From NCBI GenBank assembly GCA_905215765.1, contig CAJMRP010000058.1, positions 1 to 12,556 of the forward strand: 12,556 nucleotides of DNA, given 5' to 3'. Origin of the DNA: an uncultured bacterium (GTDB lineage: Bacteria; Actinomycetota; Coriobacteriia; Coriobacteriales; Coriobacteriaceae). Position 1 is the first letter of the stretch. Each line of letters opens with the position of its first letter. The position numbers and the translations under genes were made by a program. Of the stretch, positions 1 through 6,698 are shown piece by piece. The notes below the pieces were generated by a model. That model was not told the origin of the DNA and did not search any database. It saw only the letters and a list, made by a program, of their open reading frames with translations.

Positions 1-746
1 CCAGGCCCGAGCTCTGGGAGGCCGCCGCCGAGATATTCTCGCGCACCGCCAACGGCTGCGGGCACCGGCAGATAGCGATGTGCCTCAGGGCGGAAGAGGG
101 GGCCGTGATAGCCGACAAGACCGTGCTCAAGATGATGCGCGAGATGGGGATTCGCTGCGGCATCAGACGCGAGACGGCCTACCACAGGTACAACTCGTAC
201 AGGGGCGTCGTCGGCAGGACGTTCGAGAACGTGATCGCGAGGGATTTCGACGCCGGGGCCCCGTGGCAGAAGCTGGGGACGGACGTCACCGAGTTCAAGG
301 TGGCCGGCGGCAAGGCCTACTGGGCCCCGACGCTGGACTTCTGCACCAAGGAGATCGTGGCGAGCGACATATCGACCACGCCCGACATGTCCCAGCAGGT
401 GAGGATGCTCGACGAGCTGCTGTCCAAGATCCCCGAGGGCGCCGCCCCGACCATGCACTCGGACCGGGGCTGGCAGTACCAGCACGCCTCGTACACATCC
501 AGGCTCGAGGCCGCCGGCATCGTCCAGAGCATGTCCAGGAAGGCGAACTGCATCGACAATGCCGCCACCGAGCAGCTCTTCGGCCACGTCAAGGACGAGT
601 TCTACAGGGGCCGCGAGTGGAAGACGTTCGAGGATTTCAAACGCGACCTGGAGGAATACATAGTCCACTGGAACACGAGCCGGAGGCAGGTAAGATTGAA
701 GGGCCTGACCCCGGAGGAGTTCCGGAATCAGGCCCTCGCGGCCTAG
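1..746 (+). CDS. IS3-family transposase OrfB (DDE integrase core), 5' end outside window
   Basis: The frame is open from base 3 to the TAG at 744-746 with no start needed, so the gene continues upstream of the window. An ATG at 78 lies inside the conserved region and is not the true start. The residues around it (IFSRTANGCGHRQIA) look like the HTH_21 segment that precedes the integrase core. The rve-type core follows with a complete DDE triad: D in TDVTEF (codon 282-284), D in HSDRGWQY (462-464) and E in NAATEQLFG (570-572). The D-35-E spacing is as expected for IS3. The C-terminus (WNTSRRQVRLKGLTPEEFR) is typical of the IS150/IS3 group. OrfB performs strand cleavage and transfer of the element, normally as an OrfAB frameshift product. 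OrfA is not in the window. Arg codons are about half AGG/AGA, unlike the neighbouring genes. Family assignment is firm; the exact IS name is unknown. Confidence 0.93.
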   Translation, partial: RPELWEAAAEIFSRTANGCGHRQIAMCLRAEEGAVIADKTVLKMMREMGIRCGIRRETAYHRYNSYRGVVGRTFENVIARDFDAGAPWQKLGTDVTEFKVAGGKAYWAPTLDFCTKEIVASDISTTPDMSQQVRMLDELLSKIPEGAAPTMHSDRGWQYQHASYTSRLEAAGIVQSMSRKANCIDNAATEQLFGHVKDEFYRGREWKTFEDFKRDLEEYIVHWNTSRRQVRLKGLTPEEFRNQALAA

Positions 747-760
747 TCGCTATTTAGGGC

Positions 761-784
761 GTCCAAGATTTGGGGCGCAGTTCA
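761..784 (+). repeat. Right terminal inverted repeat of the IS3-family element
   Basis: The sequence begins GTCCAAGATTTGGGG and ends CAGTTCA. It resembles the IS150-group end (GTCCAACTTTTTGGGG-type). Its reverse complement matches 21 of 24 positions of bases 12523-12546 at the other end of the window, which supports the boundary. Confidence 0.85.
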
Positions 785-827
785 GTGTGATACCGGCGGG
801 CATTTTGCGTTTTGGACGCGGTTGGCG

Positions 828-2057
828 CTACACGCGCGTCGCATCCTTGGGGCTCATGGTCATGCTCTGGAAGCGATTCTCCATAAAGTCATTATCGAAG
901 TACTTGCCGTAGAACTGCGCAACGGGAATATCCGGTTCCGTGCCGTTGACGCGCTGATACCAATAATCGAGCGACTGCAGCGTCATAACGCCATCGACCA
1001 GCATAATGAAGGTGAAGATGACAGTAGCCGAGTAGCGACTCTTCCACGGAATCATGTTGATGAGCTTGAGCAGCCTCGGCAGCAGCATCTTGATCCAGAT
1101 GAGTCCGCCCAGGCCCCACAGGCAGGCAAAGCCCGTGCAGGTGCGTCCGCCCGTAAGGACGGCGAGCGGGTCGGGCATGCCGAACAGCTTCATGTGCGAG
1201 TAGCTCCACGAGACCACGCCAAACGAGGTCTGCATAAACCAGCCCACGAACACCTCAAAGCTCGCGCCGAGCAGCGCGCTCACCAAAAAGATAATGATGG
1301 GGTTCTTTTTGTAGAAGCGGTTGAGCACCATGGTCATGAGTACGGCGCCAAATCCATAGATGGGGCTGAAGGGGCCAAACAGCATGCCGGCGCGGTTCTG
1401 GTAGACGCCGGGGTCGTCGACCGTCATGTGCCAGATGTCCTCGGCGATCAGGCCGAGTATGCAGCAGACAAAGAATACCCAGAACAGGTTGAAGTAGTTG
1501 AGCTTGATGTAGCCTTCGCCGGTTTCATCGCGCCCGAGCATGCCCTCGGCGGCGGCGTCGCGATCGAGCATTTCCTGCAGGCGGCGTTGCAGCTCGCGCT
1601 CCTGGCGCAGCGTGGGGTCGACGGTGGTCGAAAGCGCGACGAGGATGCCGAGCTGGATGGCGGGGCGCAGCAAGAAAGGCCCGATGCCCTGGAGCATCAC
1701 GTCAACCAAAAGCTCGACGACGGTCAATGCGATAAGGATATAGGACAGACGGGCGGCATTGCGGCGCTGGTTCTTGATGAGGTCAAGGCCAAAGATGATC
1801 AAGATGACGGCACTGGCAGCCGAGAGCATGATGCCGGCGACAATCAGTCCGACTGCGACGAGCGTGTTGTCGCCGAGCTTGGCGGCGGCGTTGCCGTTGA
1901 TGAGCGCGGTGATGACCTGCCACATAAAGGCGCCGACCGACGGGAGCGTGCCCACGCCGGACAGGATGCACAGGACGGCGTATACCTTAATGATGAGGGG
2001 GATCTTCTTGACCTCCGTGGCGCTGGGGACGCTGGGGTCGAGTTCGTTTCGATCCAT
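828..2057 (-). CDS. Multi-pass membrane protein, 'putative ABC transporter permease' (CmpB/PF06541-like)
   Basis: This 409-residue protein starts at the ATG at 2057, chosen because AGAAAGG lies 6 bases upstream; the frame runs open further upstream but without a supported start. Hydrophobic segments occur at about residues 19-50, 65-93, 101-122, 128-146, 189-210, 224-247, 252-275, 307-330 and 342-363. The C-terminal half (about 185-365) carries the features I associate with this family: an E/D-rich helix (GLIAEDIWH), then NRAGMLFGPFSPIYGFGAV, then a helix with SFEVFVGWFM. The N-terminal 150 residues are a separate helical block, followed by a charged, probably coiled-coil linker (RQERELQRRLQEMLDRD, about 151-167). 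Family members are often shorter, so this looks like an extended version. No ATPase is adjacent, and true transporter function is unproven for the family. It is transcribed divergently from purF. Confidence 0.75.
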   Translation of the reverse strand: MDRNELDPSVPSATEVKKIPLIIKVYAVLCILSGVGTLPSVGAFMWQVITALINGNAAAKLGDNTLVAVGLIVAGIMLSAASAVILIIFGLDLIKNQRRNAARLSYILIALTVVELLVDVMLQGIGPFLLRPAIQLGILVALSTTVDPTLRQERELQRRLQEMLDRDAAAEGMLGRDETGEGYIKLNYFNLFWVFFVCCILGLIAEDIWHMTVDDPGVYQNRAGMLFGPFSPIYGFGAVLMTMVLNRFYKKNPIIIFLVSALLGASFEVFVGWFMQTSFGVVSWSYSHMKLFGMPDPLAVLTGGRTCTGFACLWGLGGLIWIKMLLPRLLKLINMIPWKSRYSATVIFTFIMLVDGVMTLQSLDYWYQRVNGTEPDIPVAQFYGKYFDNDFMENRFQSMTMSPKDATRV

Positions 2058-2304
2058 ACATAACCTTTCTCGTTTTGCTGTAGGTACAAGGATACGCCGC
2101 CGACCTGCCAAAAGACAGGACGAACGTCCCAATTGCAACAATGCAAGCCCCAACGGCGGGCGAGACGCGTCGCAACGGAAGTATGCGGGATCGTCGGCCC
2201 CGAGGCGGTTGCCCAATAAAATGTTTGGCTGCAAAACGGATTATAAGCTCGGTGGGCTTTTAAAAAGCGCTGTTCATGCGCGGGAGTGCTTGTCTTGCCG
2301 TGCG

Positions 2305-2310
2305 TATAAT
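2305..2310 (+). promoter_or_regulatory. Candidate -10 box for purF
   Basis: A perfect TATAAT lies 41 bases before the purF ATG, in the context TGCGTATAATAG. No good -35 hexamer is seen 16-18 bases upstream; TTGTCT at 2290 is too close. The rest of the 294-base divergent region (2058-2351) holds no gene, terminator or riboswitch that I can recognise. It does contain short AT-rich patches at 2214-2222 and 2240-2247 that could include other promoters. Confidence 0.5.
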
Positions 2311-2351
2311 AGGGCAGGTAACGCCAAATAACGAGGCTCTGAGGGGATGCC

Positions 2352-4022
2352 ATGTCTCAAGAAACCATCCGCGCGGCCGAGCGTGCCGCGGGACAGGTGA
2401 AGACCATGTCGACGTATGATCCGGACTCCGACCAGCTGCATGAGGAATGCGGCATTTTTGGTGTGTGGGCACCCGATCGCGATGTGGCTCGACTGACGTA
2501 CTTTGGTCTGCGCGCGCTGCAGCATCGCGGCCAGGAATCGGCGGGAATCGCCGTGGGTGATGGCGGCACGGTTATGGTTCGCAAAGACCTGGGACTGCTC
2601 GATCGCGTGTTCTCCAACGCCGACCTGTCGACGCTTTCCGGCCAGCTGGCCGTGGGCCACGTGCGCTATGGCACCGCCGGCGCCAAGAGCTGGGAGGCCT
2701 CTCAGCCGCACCTCTCTACCATCAATAGCGTCATTATCGCGCTTGCGCACAACGGTACCCTCGTCAACACCGACGAGCTGCGCCGCCAGCTGATCGAGCT
2801 GGGCGTGCCGTTCCTCTCCAACTCGGATTCCGAGGTCGCGACCAAACTCATCGGCTACTTTACTCAGCGTACAGGCCATCTGCGCGAGGGCATTCGCAAG
2901 ACCATGGAGCTCGTGCGCGGCGGTTACGCCATGACGCTCATCAACGAGCAGGCGCTCTACGCATTCCGCGATCCGCACGGCATTCGCCCGCTCGTGCTGG
3001 GCAAGCTGGTGGACGAGGGTCTGGACCAGGCCGATGCCGCATCCGTTTCGCGGCTGCCGTCGCAGGACGGCGCCGCGACGGTCGACTCCGCCACCCATGT
3101 CACGCGCGCCGGCGGCTGGGTCGTTGCCTCCGAGACGTGCGCGCTCGACATCGTGGGTGCCGAGTACGTCCGTGACGTCCGTCCCGGCGAGATCTTGCGC
3201 ATCAGTGCCGAGGGCCTTGTGTCCGAGCAGGGTGTGCCTGCAGCCGAAGAGCCTGCCAACTGCATCTTTGAGCAGGTCTACTTCGCTCGCCCCGACTCCA
3301 TCATGAATGGCAAGAGCGTCTACGCCTGCCGTTATGACATGGGTCGTCAGCTGGCACATGAGGAGCCCGTCGAGGCCGACCTGGTCATCGGCGTGCCCGA
3401 CTCCGGCCTGCCGCCCGCGGAAGGGTATTCGCACGAGAGCGGCATTCCTTTTGGCGAGGGCCTTATCAAGAACCGCTACGTGGGCCGTACGTTTATCGAG
3501 CCTACGCAGGAGTTGCGCGCCATGGGCGTGCGCATGAAGCTCAACCCGCTGCGCGACAACATCGAGGGCAAGCGCCTGGTCGTCATCGACGACTCCATCG
3601 TGCGCGGCACCACCATGGTGCAGCTCGTCAAGATGCTGCGCAACGCCGGTGCCAAGGAGATTCATATCCGCATCAACTCACCCGAGGTCATCTGGCCGTG
3701 CTTCTACGGTATCGATACCGACGTGCAGTCGCAGCTTATCAGCGCCAACAAGACGGTCGACGAGATTTGCGAGTACATCGGCGCCGATTCGCTGGCCTTC
3801 CTTTCGGTCGAGGGCCTGCTGAAGGTCATGCCCAAGGGCGGTTACTGCGATGCGTGCTTTACCGGCCGCTACCCCGTGGCGATTCCCGAGAGCTTTGGCC
3901 GCGACAAGTTTATGGAGGGCTTTAAGCCCCGCAACCTGGATAAGCCGCTGCACTTTGACGACGACGCCGTGGTCGAGAAATACGATGACCGCAGCTGGGA
4001 AGAGGAGCATGGCGAGGCCTAA
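2352..4022 (+). CDS. purF: Amidophosphoribosyltransferase PurF
   Basis: This is the first enzyme of de novo purine synthesis, converting PRPP and glutamine to phosphoribosylamine. The N-terminal class II glutaminase has its catalytic Cys at residue 33 (EECGIFG), to be exposed by propeptide removal. The glutaminase motifs (LQHRGQESAG, GHVRYGT, HNGTL, RDPHGIRPL) are intact. The PRPP loop is VIDDSIVRGTT (411-421). Cys304, Cys450, Cys499 and Cys502 sit where the Bacillus-type enzyme binds its 4Fe-4S cluster, so an Fe-S enzyme is expected. GAGGGG lies 5 bases before the chosen ATG. A second start at 2406, with AGGTGA upstream, would give a 14-residue propeptide, closer to known enzymes. At 556 residues the protein is long, mostly because of an extra stretch of about 35 residues (219-254) between RPLVLGKL and GGWVVASETCALD, plus a charged C-terminal tail. 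purM follows after 157 bases. Confidence 0.97.
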   Translation: MSQETIRAAERAAGQVKTMSTYDPDSDQLHEECGIFGVWAPDRDVARLTYFGLRALQHRGQESAGIAVGDGGTVMVRKDLGLLDRVFSNADLSTLSGQLAVGHVRYGTAGAKSWEASQPHLSTINSVIIALAHNGTLVNTDELRRQLIELGVPFLSNSDSEVATKLIGYFTQRTGHLREGIRKTMELVRGGYAMTLINEQALYAFRDPHGIRPLVLGKLVDEGLDQADAASVSRLPSQDGAATVDSATHVTRAGGWVVASETCALDIVGAEYVRDVRPGEILRISAEGLVSEQGVPAAEEPANCIFEQVYFARPDSIMNGKSVYACRYDMGRQLAHEEPVEADLVIGVPDSGLPPAEGYSHESGIPFGEGLIKNRYVGRTFIEPTQELRAMGVRMKLNPLRDNIEGKRLVVIDDSIVRGTTMVQLVKMLRNAGAKEIHIRINSPEVIWPCFYGIDTDVQSQLISANKTVDEICEYIGADSLAFLSVEGLLKVMPKGGYCDACFTGRYPVAIPESFGRDKFMEGFKPRNLDKPLHFDDDAVVEKYDDRSWEEEHGEA

Positions 4023-4066
4023 AACCTGCCATGTAGGGACAGGTTTATTTTGGTAGGTTTTACCTG
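4021..4066 (+). repeat. GGGAC-core palindromic element overlapping the purF stop
   Basis: AAAACCTGCC (4021-4030, beginning inside the stop codon) pairs with GGTAGGTTTT (4052-4061) over 10 pairs with one G:T. GGGAC lies in the loop at 4036-4040. The word AAACCTG/CAGGTTT occurs at 4022, 4040 and, with one change, 4054. A T-rich stretch (CTGTTTTGTT) follows, so weak terminator activity is possible. It is the most degenerate member of the repeat family in this window. Confidence 0.5.
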
Positions 4067-4083
4067 CTGTTTTGTTGATATGA

Positions 4084-4110
4084 CGGCGCGCACCGCTGCG
4101 GTGTGCGCCG
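4084..4110 (+). promoter_or_regulatory. GC-rich hairpin in the purF-purM gap
   Basis: CGGCGCGCACCGC and GCGGTGTGCGCCG form a near-perfect inverted repeat (12 of 13 positions, the exception a G:T-compatible change) around a single central T, so the real loop is a few bases. Only ATTT follows, so it is a poor intrinsic terminator. It may be a pausing, attenuation or mRNA-stability element. Confidence 0.55.
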
Positions 4111-4130
4111 ATTTGAACGCAACTATGAGC

Positions 4131-4159
4131 ACCGTTTGGCGCCCGCGCGGCGCCACGGT
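4131..4159 (+). promoter_or_regulatory. Second GC-rich hairpin, just upstream of the purM ribosome site
   Basis: ACCGT-TT-GGCGCC pairs with GGCGCC-ACGGT: 11 pairs with a two-base bulge and a CGCGC loop. It ends about 20 bases before the purM ATG and directly precedes the purine-rich GGGAGAGGAAGG. It could influence purM translation or isolate the ribosome site. Confidence 0.55.
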
Positions 4160-4179
4160 AGTGGGAGAGGAAGGCTCAG

Positions 4180-5283
4180 ATGAGCGACAGCAAGCATGTG
4201 ACGTATGAGGATGCCGGCGTCGATACCGCCGAGGGCGGCCGCGCCGTCGACGCTATTAAGCAGATGGTTAAGGACACCAACCGTCCCGAGGTCATCGGCG
4301 GCATCGGTGGCTTTGGTGGCCTGTTCTCGGCTGCCGCGCTTAAGGATATGGAAGACCCGATTCTGATTAGCGGTACCGACGGCGTGGGCACCAAGCTCGT
4401 GCTCGCCCAGATCATGGACCGTCACGAGACGGTGGGCCAGGACCTGGTTGCTATGTGCGTCAACGACATTCTGGCTTCGGGCGCCGAGCCGCTGTTCTTC
4501 CTGGACTACGTTGCCATCGGTCACATCGAGGCCGAGCACATGGCAAAGATCATCAAGGGCGTGGCCGATGGCTGCAAACTCGCGGGCTGCGCGCTCGTGG
4601 GCGGCGAGATGGCCGAGCACCCCGGCGTCATGGCTCCCGCCGACTACGACCTCGCCGGCTTTACCGTGGGTGTCGTCGACCGTCCCAAGATGCTCGACCC
4701 CGCAAACGTCCGCCCCGGCGACGTGATCCTGGGCCTGCCTTCCACTGGCGTGCACTCCAACGGCTACTCGCTCGTGCGCAAGGTCATTGGCGTCGACGGC
4801 ATTAAGCCGGGCACGCCCGAGGCCGCCGCTAAGGCCGAGGAGCTGAGCCGTCCGCTCGAGGAACTCGGCGGCGCATCGCTGGCAGACGCCCTGCTGGCCC
4901 CCACGCGCATTTACGTCAAGCCGGTTCTTGAGCTGCTGCGCGGAGGTGCTCCGGTGCACGCCATTGCCCATATCACCGGCGGCGGCATCACCGAGAACCT
5001 CAACCGCGCGCTTGCCGACGACGTCGACGCCGTGGTCACCCGCAACGGCGCCGAGATGGGTTGGGACGTTCCGCCCGTCATCACCTACGTGTCGCGCCAG
5101 GCCGAGCTCGCGCCCAACGAGGCATGCAAGACCTTCAACATGGGCGTTGGCCTGTGCCTGATCGTCGCCCCCGAGGACGAGGCCGCCGTGACCGAGGCCC
5201 TGGTCGCGCTGGGCGAGAAGCCGTTCCGCGTGGGCGAGTGCGTCGAGGGCTCCGGTAAGGTCGTGTACTCCGATGAGCGCTAA
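4180..5283 (+). CDS. purM: Phosphoribosylformylglycinamidine cyclo-ligase PurM (AIR synthetase)
   Basis: This protein makes aminoimidazole ribonucleotide from FGAM with ATP, the fifth step of purine synthesis, in the cytosol. The 367-residue length is close to the usual 345-350. The fold's landmarks appear in order: GGFGGLF (43-49), SGTDGVGTKL (64-73, phosphate/Mg binding), VNDILASGAEPLFFLDY (94-110), GGEMAEHPG (141-149), STGVHSNGYSLVRK (188-201), HITGGGITEN (264-273) and FNMGVG (319-324). GAGAGGAAGG lies about 8 bases before the ATG. The stop codon overlaps the start of purN by 11 bases, so the two are translationally coupled. Two hairpins lie upstream, between it and purF. I see no missing key residue. 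Confidence 0.97.
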   Translation: MSDSKHVTYEDAGVDTAEGGRAVDAIKQMVKDTNRPEVIGGIGGFGGLFSAAALKDMEDPILISGTDGVGTKLVLAQIMDRHETVGQDLVAMCVNDILASGAEPLFFLDYVAIGHIEAEHMAKIIKGVADGCKLAGCALVGGEMAEHPGVMAPADYDLAGFTVGVVDRPKMLDPANVRPGDVILGLPSTGVHSNGYSLVRKVIGVDGIKPGTPEAAAKAEELSRPLEELGGASLADALLAPTRIYVKPVLELLRGGAPVHAIAHITGGGITENLNRALADDVDAVVTRNGAEMGWDVPPVITYVSRQAELAPNEACKTFNMGVGLCLIVAPEDEAAVTEALVALGEKPFRVGECVEGSGKVVYSDER

Positions 5284-5974
5284 CGAGCAGATGACTGCTG
5301 CCGAGGGCCTGGGCTTTGTGCCCTATAGCCGTCCGACCGGCACTGATACCGCCGAGCCGCTCAAGATCGGCGTGCTCATCAGCGGGTCGGGTACCAACTT
5401 GCAGGCGTTGATCGACCTGATCGCCGCCTGCAAGCTCAACGCCTCGATTGAGCTTGTGGTGTCGAGCCGTCCTTCGGCTAAGGGCTTGCAGCGCGCTGAG
5501 CGCGCGGGCATCCAGACGCTCACGCTGTCCAAGGAGGTCTATGCCGACCCTATTGCCGCCGATGAGATCATCGCGCACGAGCTTCTCGAGCGCGGCTGCG
5601 AGTATGTGGTCATGGCCGGCTATATGCGCATGGTGCACACGCCTCTGCTGGCGGCGTTTCCCAACCGCGTGGTCAACTTGCATCCGGCGCTGCTGCCGAG
5701 CTTTACCGGTGCGCATGCGATCGACGACGCGTTTGCGCGCGGTGTCAAGGTGACCGGCGTGACCGTGCACTTTGCCAACGAGATCTACGACAACGGCCCC
5801 ATCATCGCCCAGCGCGCGCTGGCTGTTGAGGAGGGCTGGGACGTCGACACGCTCGAGGAGCACATCCACGCGATTGAGCACGTGCTGTATCCCGAGGTCG
5901 TGCAGATGCTCGCCGACGGCCGCGTCCACGTGCTGGAGAGCGGCAAGGTCGCAATTGACGCGCCTCGCGGCTAG
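5273..5974 (+). CDS. purN: Phosphoribosylglycinamide formyltransferase PurN
   Basis: PurN transfers a formyl group from 10-formyltetrahydrofolate to GAR, the third step of purine synthesis. The 233-residue protein has the family signature: VLISGSGTNLQAL (34-46), then Asn135 and His137 in VVNLHPALLPSFTG, and Asp173 in HFANEIYDNGPIIAQ, which together match the N-H-D catalytic set. About 30 residues precede the first strand (LKIGVLISG), whereas well-known PurN proteins start almost directly at it. There is an alternative ATG at 5291, but it removes only six residues, so the leader appears real unless a non-ATG start is used. The start overlaps the end of purM by 11 bases. A strong terminator 33 bases downstream ends the pur cluster. 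Confidence 0.96.
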   Translation: MSANEQMTAAEGLGFVPYSRPTGTDTAEPLKIGVLISGSGTNLQALIDLIAACKLNASIELVVSSRPSAKGLQRAERAGIQTLTLSKEVYADPIAADEIIAHELLERGCEYVVMAGYMRMVHTPLLAAFPNRVVNLHPALLPSFTGAHAIDDAFARGVKVTGVTVHFANEIYDNGPIIAQRALAVEEGWDVDTLEEHIHAIEHVLYPEVVQMLADGRVHVLESGKVAIDAPRG

Positions 5975-6006
5975 CGGCGCACAGTACAATTTAGCCGAGT
6001 AGTCAG

Positions 6007-6050
6007 GGTGGTCATTGGCGCCAAGGCGCGCGTGGCCACCTTTTGTTTTT
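6007..6050 (+). terminator. Intrinsic terminator after purN
   Basis: GGTGGTCA (6007-6014) pairs with TGGCCACC (6033-6040), eight pairs including one G:T. The loop contains a smaller TTGGCGCCAA palindrome. TTTTGTTTTT follows at once, making this a textbook rho-independent terminator. Confidence 0.88.
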
Positions 6051-6053
6051 GGG

Positions 6054-6109
6054 TAGTCATCGGGGACGGTCTTTAACGACTAGTCATTCAAGAACGTCGC
6101 AGGTGACTA
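6054..6109 (+). repeat. Degenerate palindromic element with GGGGAC core (word TAGTCA)
   Basis: The outer arms are TAGTCA (6054-6059) and TGACTA (6104-6109). The inner arms are GACGGTCTT (6065-6073) and AAGAACGTC (6090-6098), pairing at 8 of 9 positions. GGGGAC lies at 6062-6067. TAGTCA recurs in the loop at 6081-6086, as part of GACTAGTC. It lies between the purN terminator and the EIIA gene. Confidence 0.6.
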
Positions 6110-6127
6110 GGTGAGAGAGGTGAGCGC

Positions 6128-6592
6128 ATGGCGGATAACGAAGCGCTGTTTACGCCTGAGCTGGTGTTTTTTGATTGGGAGTGTGCAACGCCGGATGAGG
6201 TGTTTGCGCGGCTCGAGGGCGAGCTTGCACCACGTGGCTACATTGCGTCCGGTTGGCTCGGCGCCGTTCGCACGCGCGAGGATGCCTATCCCACGGGTCT
6301 TGCCATGCCGGCGGCAAACATTGCCATTCCGCATACCGATCCGGGGTTTGTGGCCAAGCCCTATATCGCGGTGGTGAAGCCCGCCGCGTCCGTGACATTT
6401 AACGCTATGGCTGGCATGGGCGCTCCGGTGCCGGTGCAGATCGTCATCAATCTGGGTATTGCCGAGCCGGGCGGCCAGGTCGAGGCCCTGCAGGCGCTCA
6501 TGAACATCTTTATGGACGCCGATGCCGCAGCCGACGTGCTCGGCCAGACCACGCCCCAGGGCATGGTCGACGCCATCCGCCGCCACTTCTAA
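6128..6592 (+). CDS. PTS sugar transporter subunit IIA (fructose/mannitol/galactitol EIIA type)
   Basis: The 154-residue cytosolic protein matches the PTS_EIIA_2 fold. The phospho-accepting His is residue 69 in NIAIPHTDPG, preceded by REDAYPTGLAMP, which resembles galactitol-type IIA proteins (YPTGL...IPHT). The C-terminal QVEALQALMNIFMDADAAADVL is the usual helix pair. Such proteins take phosphate from HPr and pass it to a cognate EIIB. GAGAGAGGTGAG upstream provides the ribosome site. No EIIB or EIIC gene is nearby, so it may serve a remote permease or a regulatory role. It is probably its own transcription unit, since a terminator stands upstream and a repeat-filled gap follows. Confidence 0.9.
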   Translation: MADNEALFTPELVFFDWECATPDEVFARLEGELAPRGYIASGWLGAVRTREDAYPTGLAMPAANIAIPHTDPGFVAKPYIAVVKPAASVTFNAMAGMGAPVPVQIVINLGIAEPGGQVEALQALMNIFMDADAAADVLGQTTPQGMVDAIRRHF

Positions 6593-6606
6593 GGTGGGGC
6601 TGAGTC

Positions 6607-6687
6607 GGCACTTGGGGACGTTCCTTTTCTGCCGGCAGTAAGGGACAGTCCCGAAGTGCCGGCATATAAAGAACGTCCCCAAGTGCC
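6607..6687 (+). repeat. Nested palindrome with GGGGAC core (word GGCACTT/AAGTGCC)
   Basis: A perfect 17-bp inverted repeat runs from GGCACTTGGGGACGTTC (6607-6623) to GAACGTCCCCAAGTGCC (6671-6687). Inside it, TGCCGGCA at 6630-6637 pairs with TGCCGGCA at 6657-6664. At the centre is GGGAC-A-GTCCC (6642-6652). AAGTGCC also occurs at 6654-6660 and in tandem at 6681-6694. No T-run follows on the plus strand, so it is not a simple terminator. Confidence 0.88.
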
Positions 6688-6698
6688 AAGTGCCAGAG

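Larger units (their letters stand above)
1..784 (+). mobile_element. 3' portion of an IS3-family insertion sequence
   Basis: This comprises the transposase gene plus the right terminal repeat ending in ...CAGTTCA at 784. IS3 elements end in TG...CA, so base 784 is taken as the outer boundary. Bases 785-787 (GTG) would be part of the target duplication, but the left flank is outside the window, so this cannot be checked. The element sits 43 bases beyond the 3' end of the minus-strand membrane protein gene, so it may have separated that gene from its original terminator. Confidence 0.85.

Noticed and set aside
80..757. Second plus-strand frame overlapping the transposase
   Set aside because: Arg/Gly-rich shadow; the other frame contains the complete DDE triad.
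759..819. 8-bp inverted repeat GCGTCCAA (759-766) / TTGGACGC (812-819) around the IS end
   Set aside because: Short, 45 bases apart and overlapping the IS terminus; could easily be chance.
822..2063. 413-codon plus-strand open frame opposite the membrane protein gene
   Set aside because: It is the antisense of a gene with clear membrane helices and family motifs. Its translation is low-complexity His/Asp/Ala-rich sequence typical of reverse frames in GC-rich DNA.
2118..2130. GGACGAACGTCCC in the purF upstream region
   Set aside because: It resembles the GAACGTCCC arm of the 6607-6687 element, but only a 4-bp stem is present, too little to count as a family member.
2390..2398. GGGACAGGT inside the N-terminal part of purF
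   Set aside because: There is no partner arm nearby and it is within or next to coding sequence; treated as a chance match to the repeat core.
2274..3665. 463-codon minus-strand open frame opposite purF
   Set aside because: It overlaps the unmistakable PurF reading frame and shows no recognisable domain.
5985..5990. TACAAT just after the purN stop as a promoter
   Set aside because: TTGACG at 5955 is 24 bases away, too far, and the purN terminator lies directly downstream.
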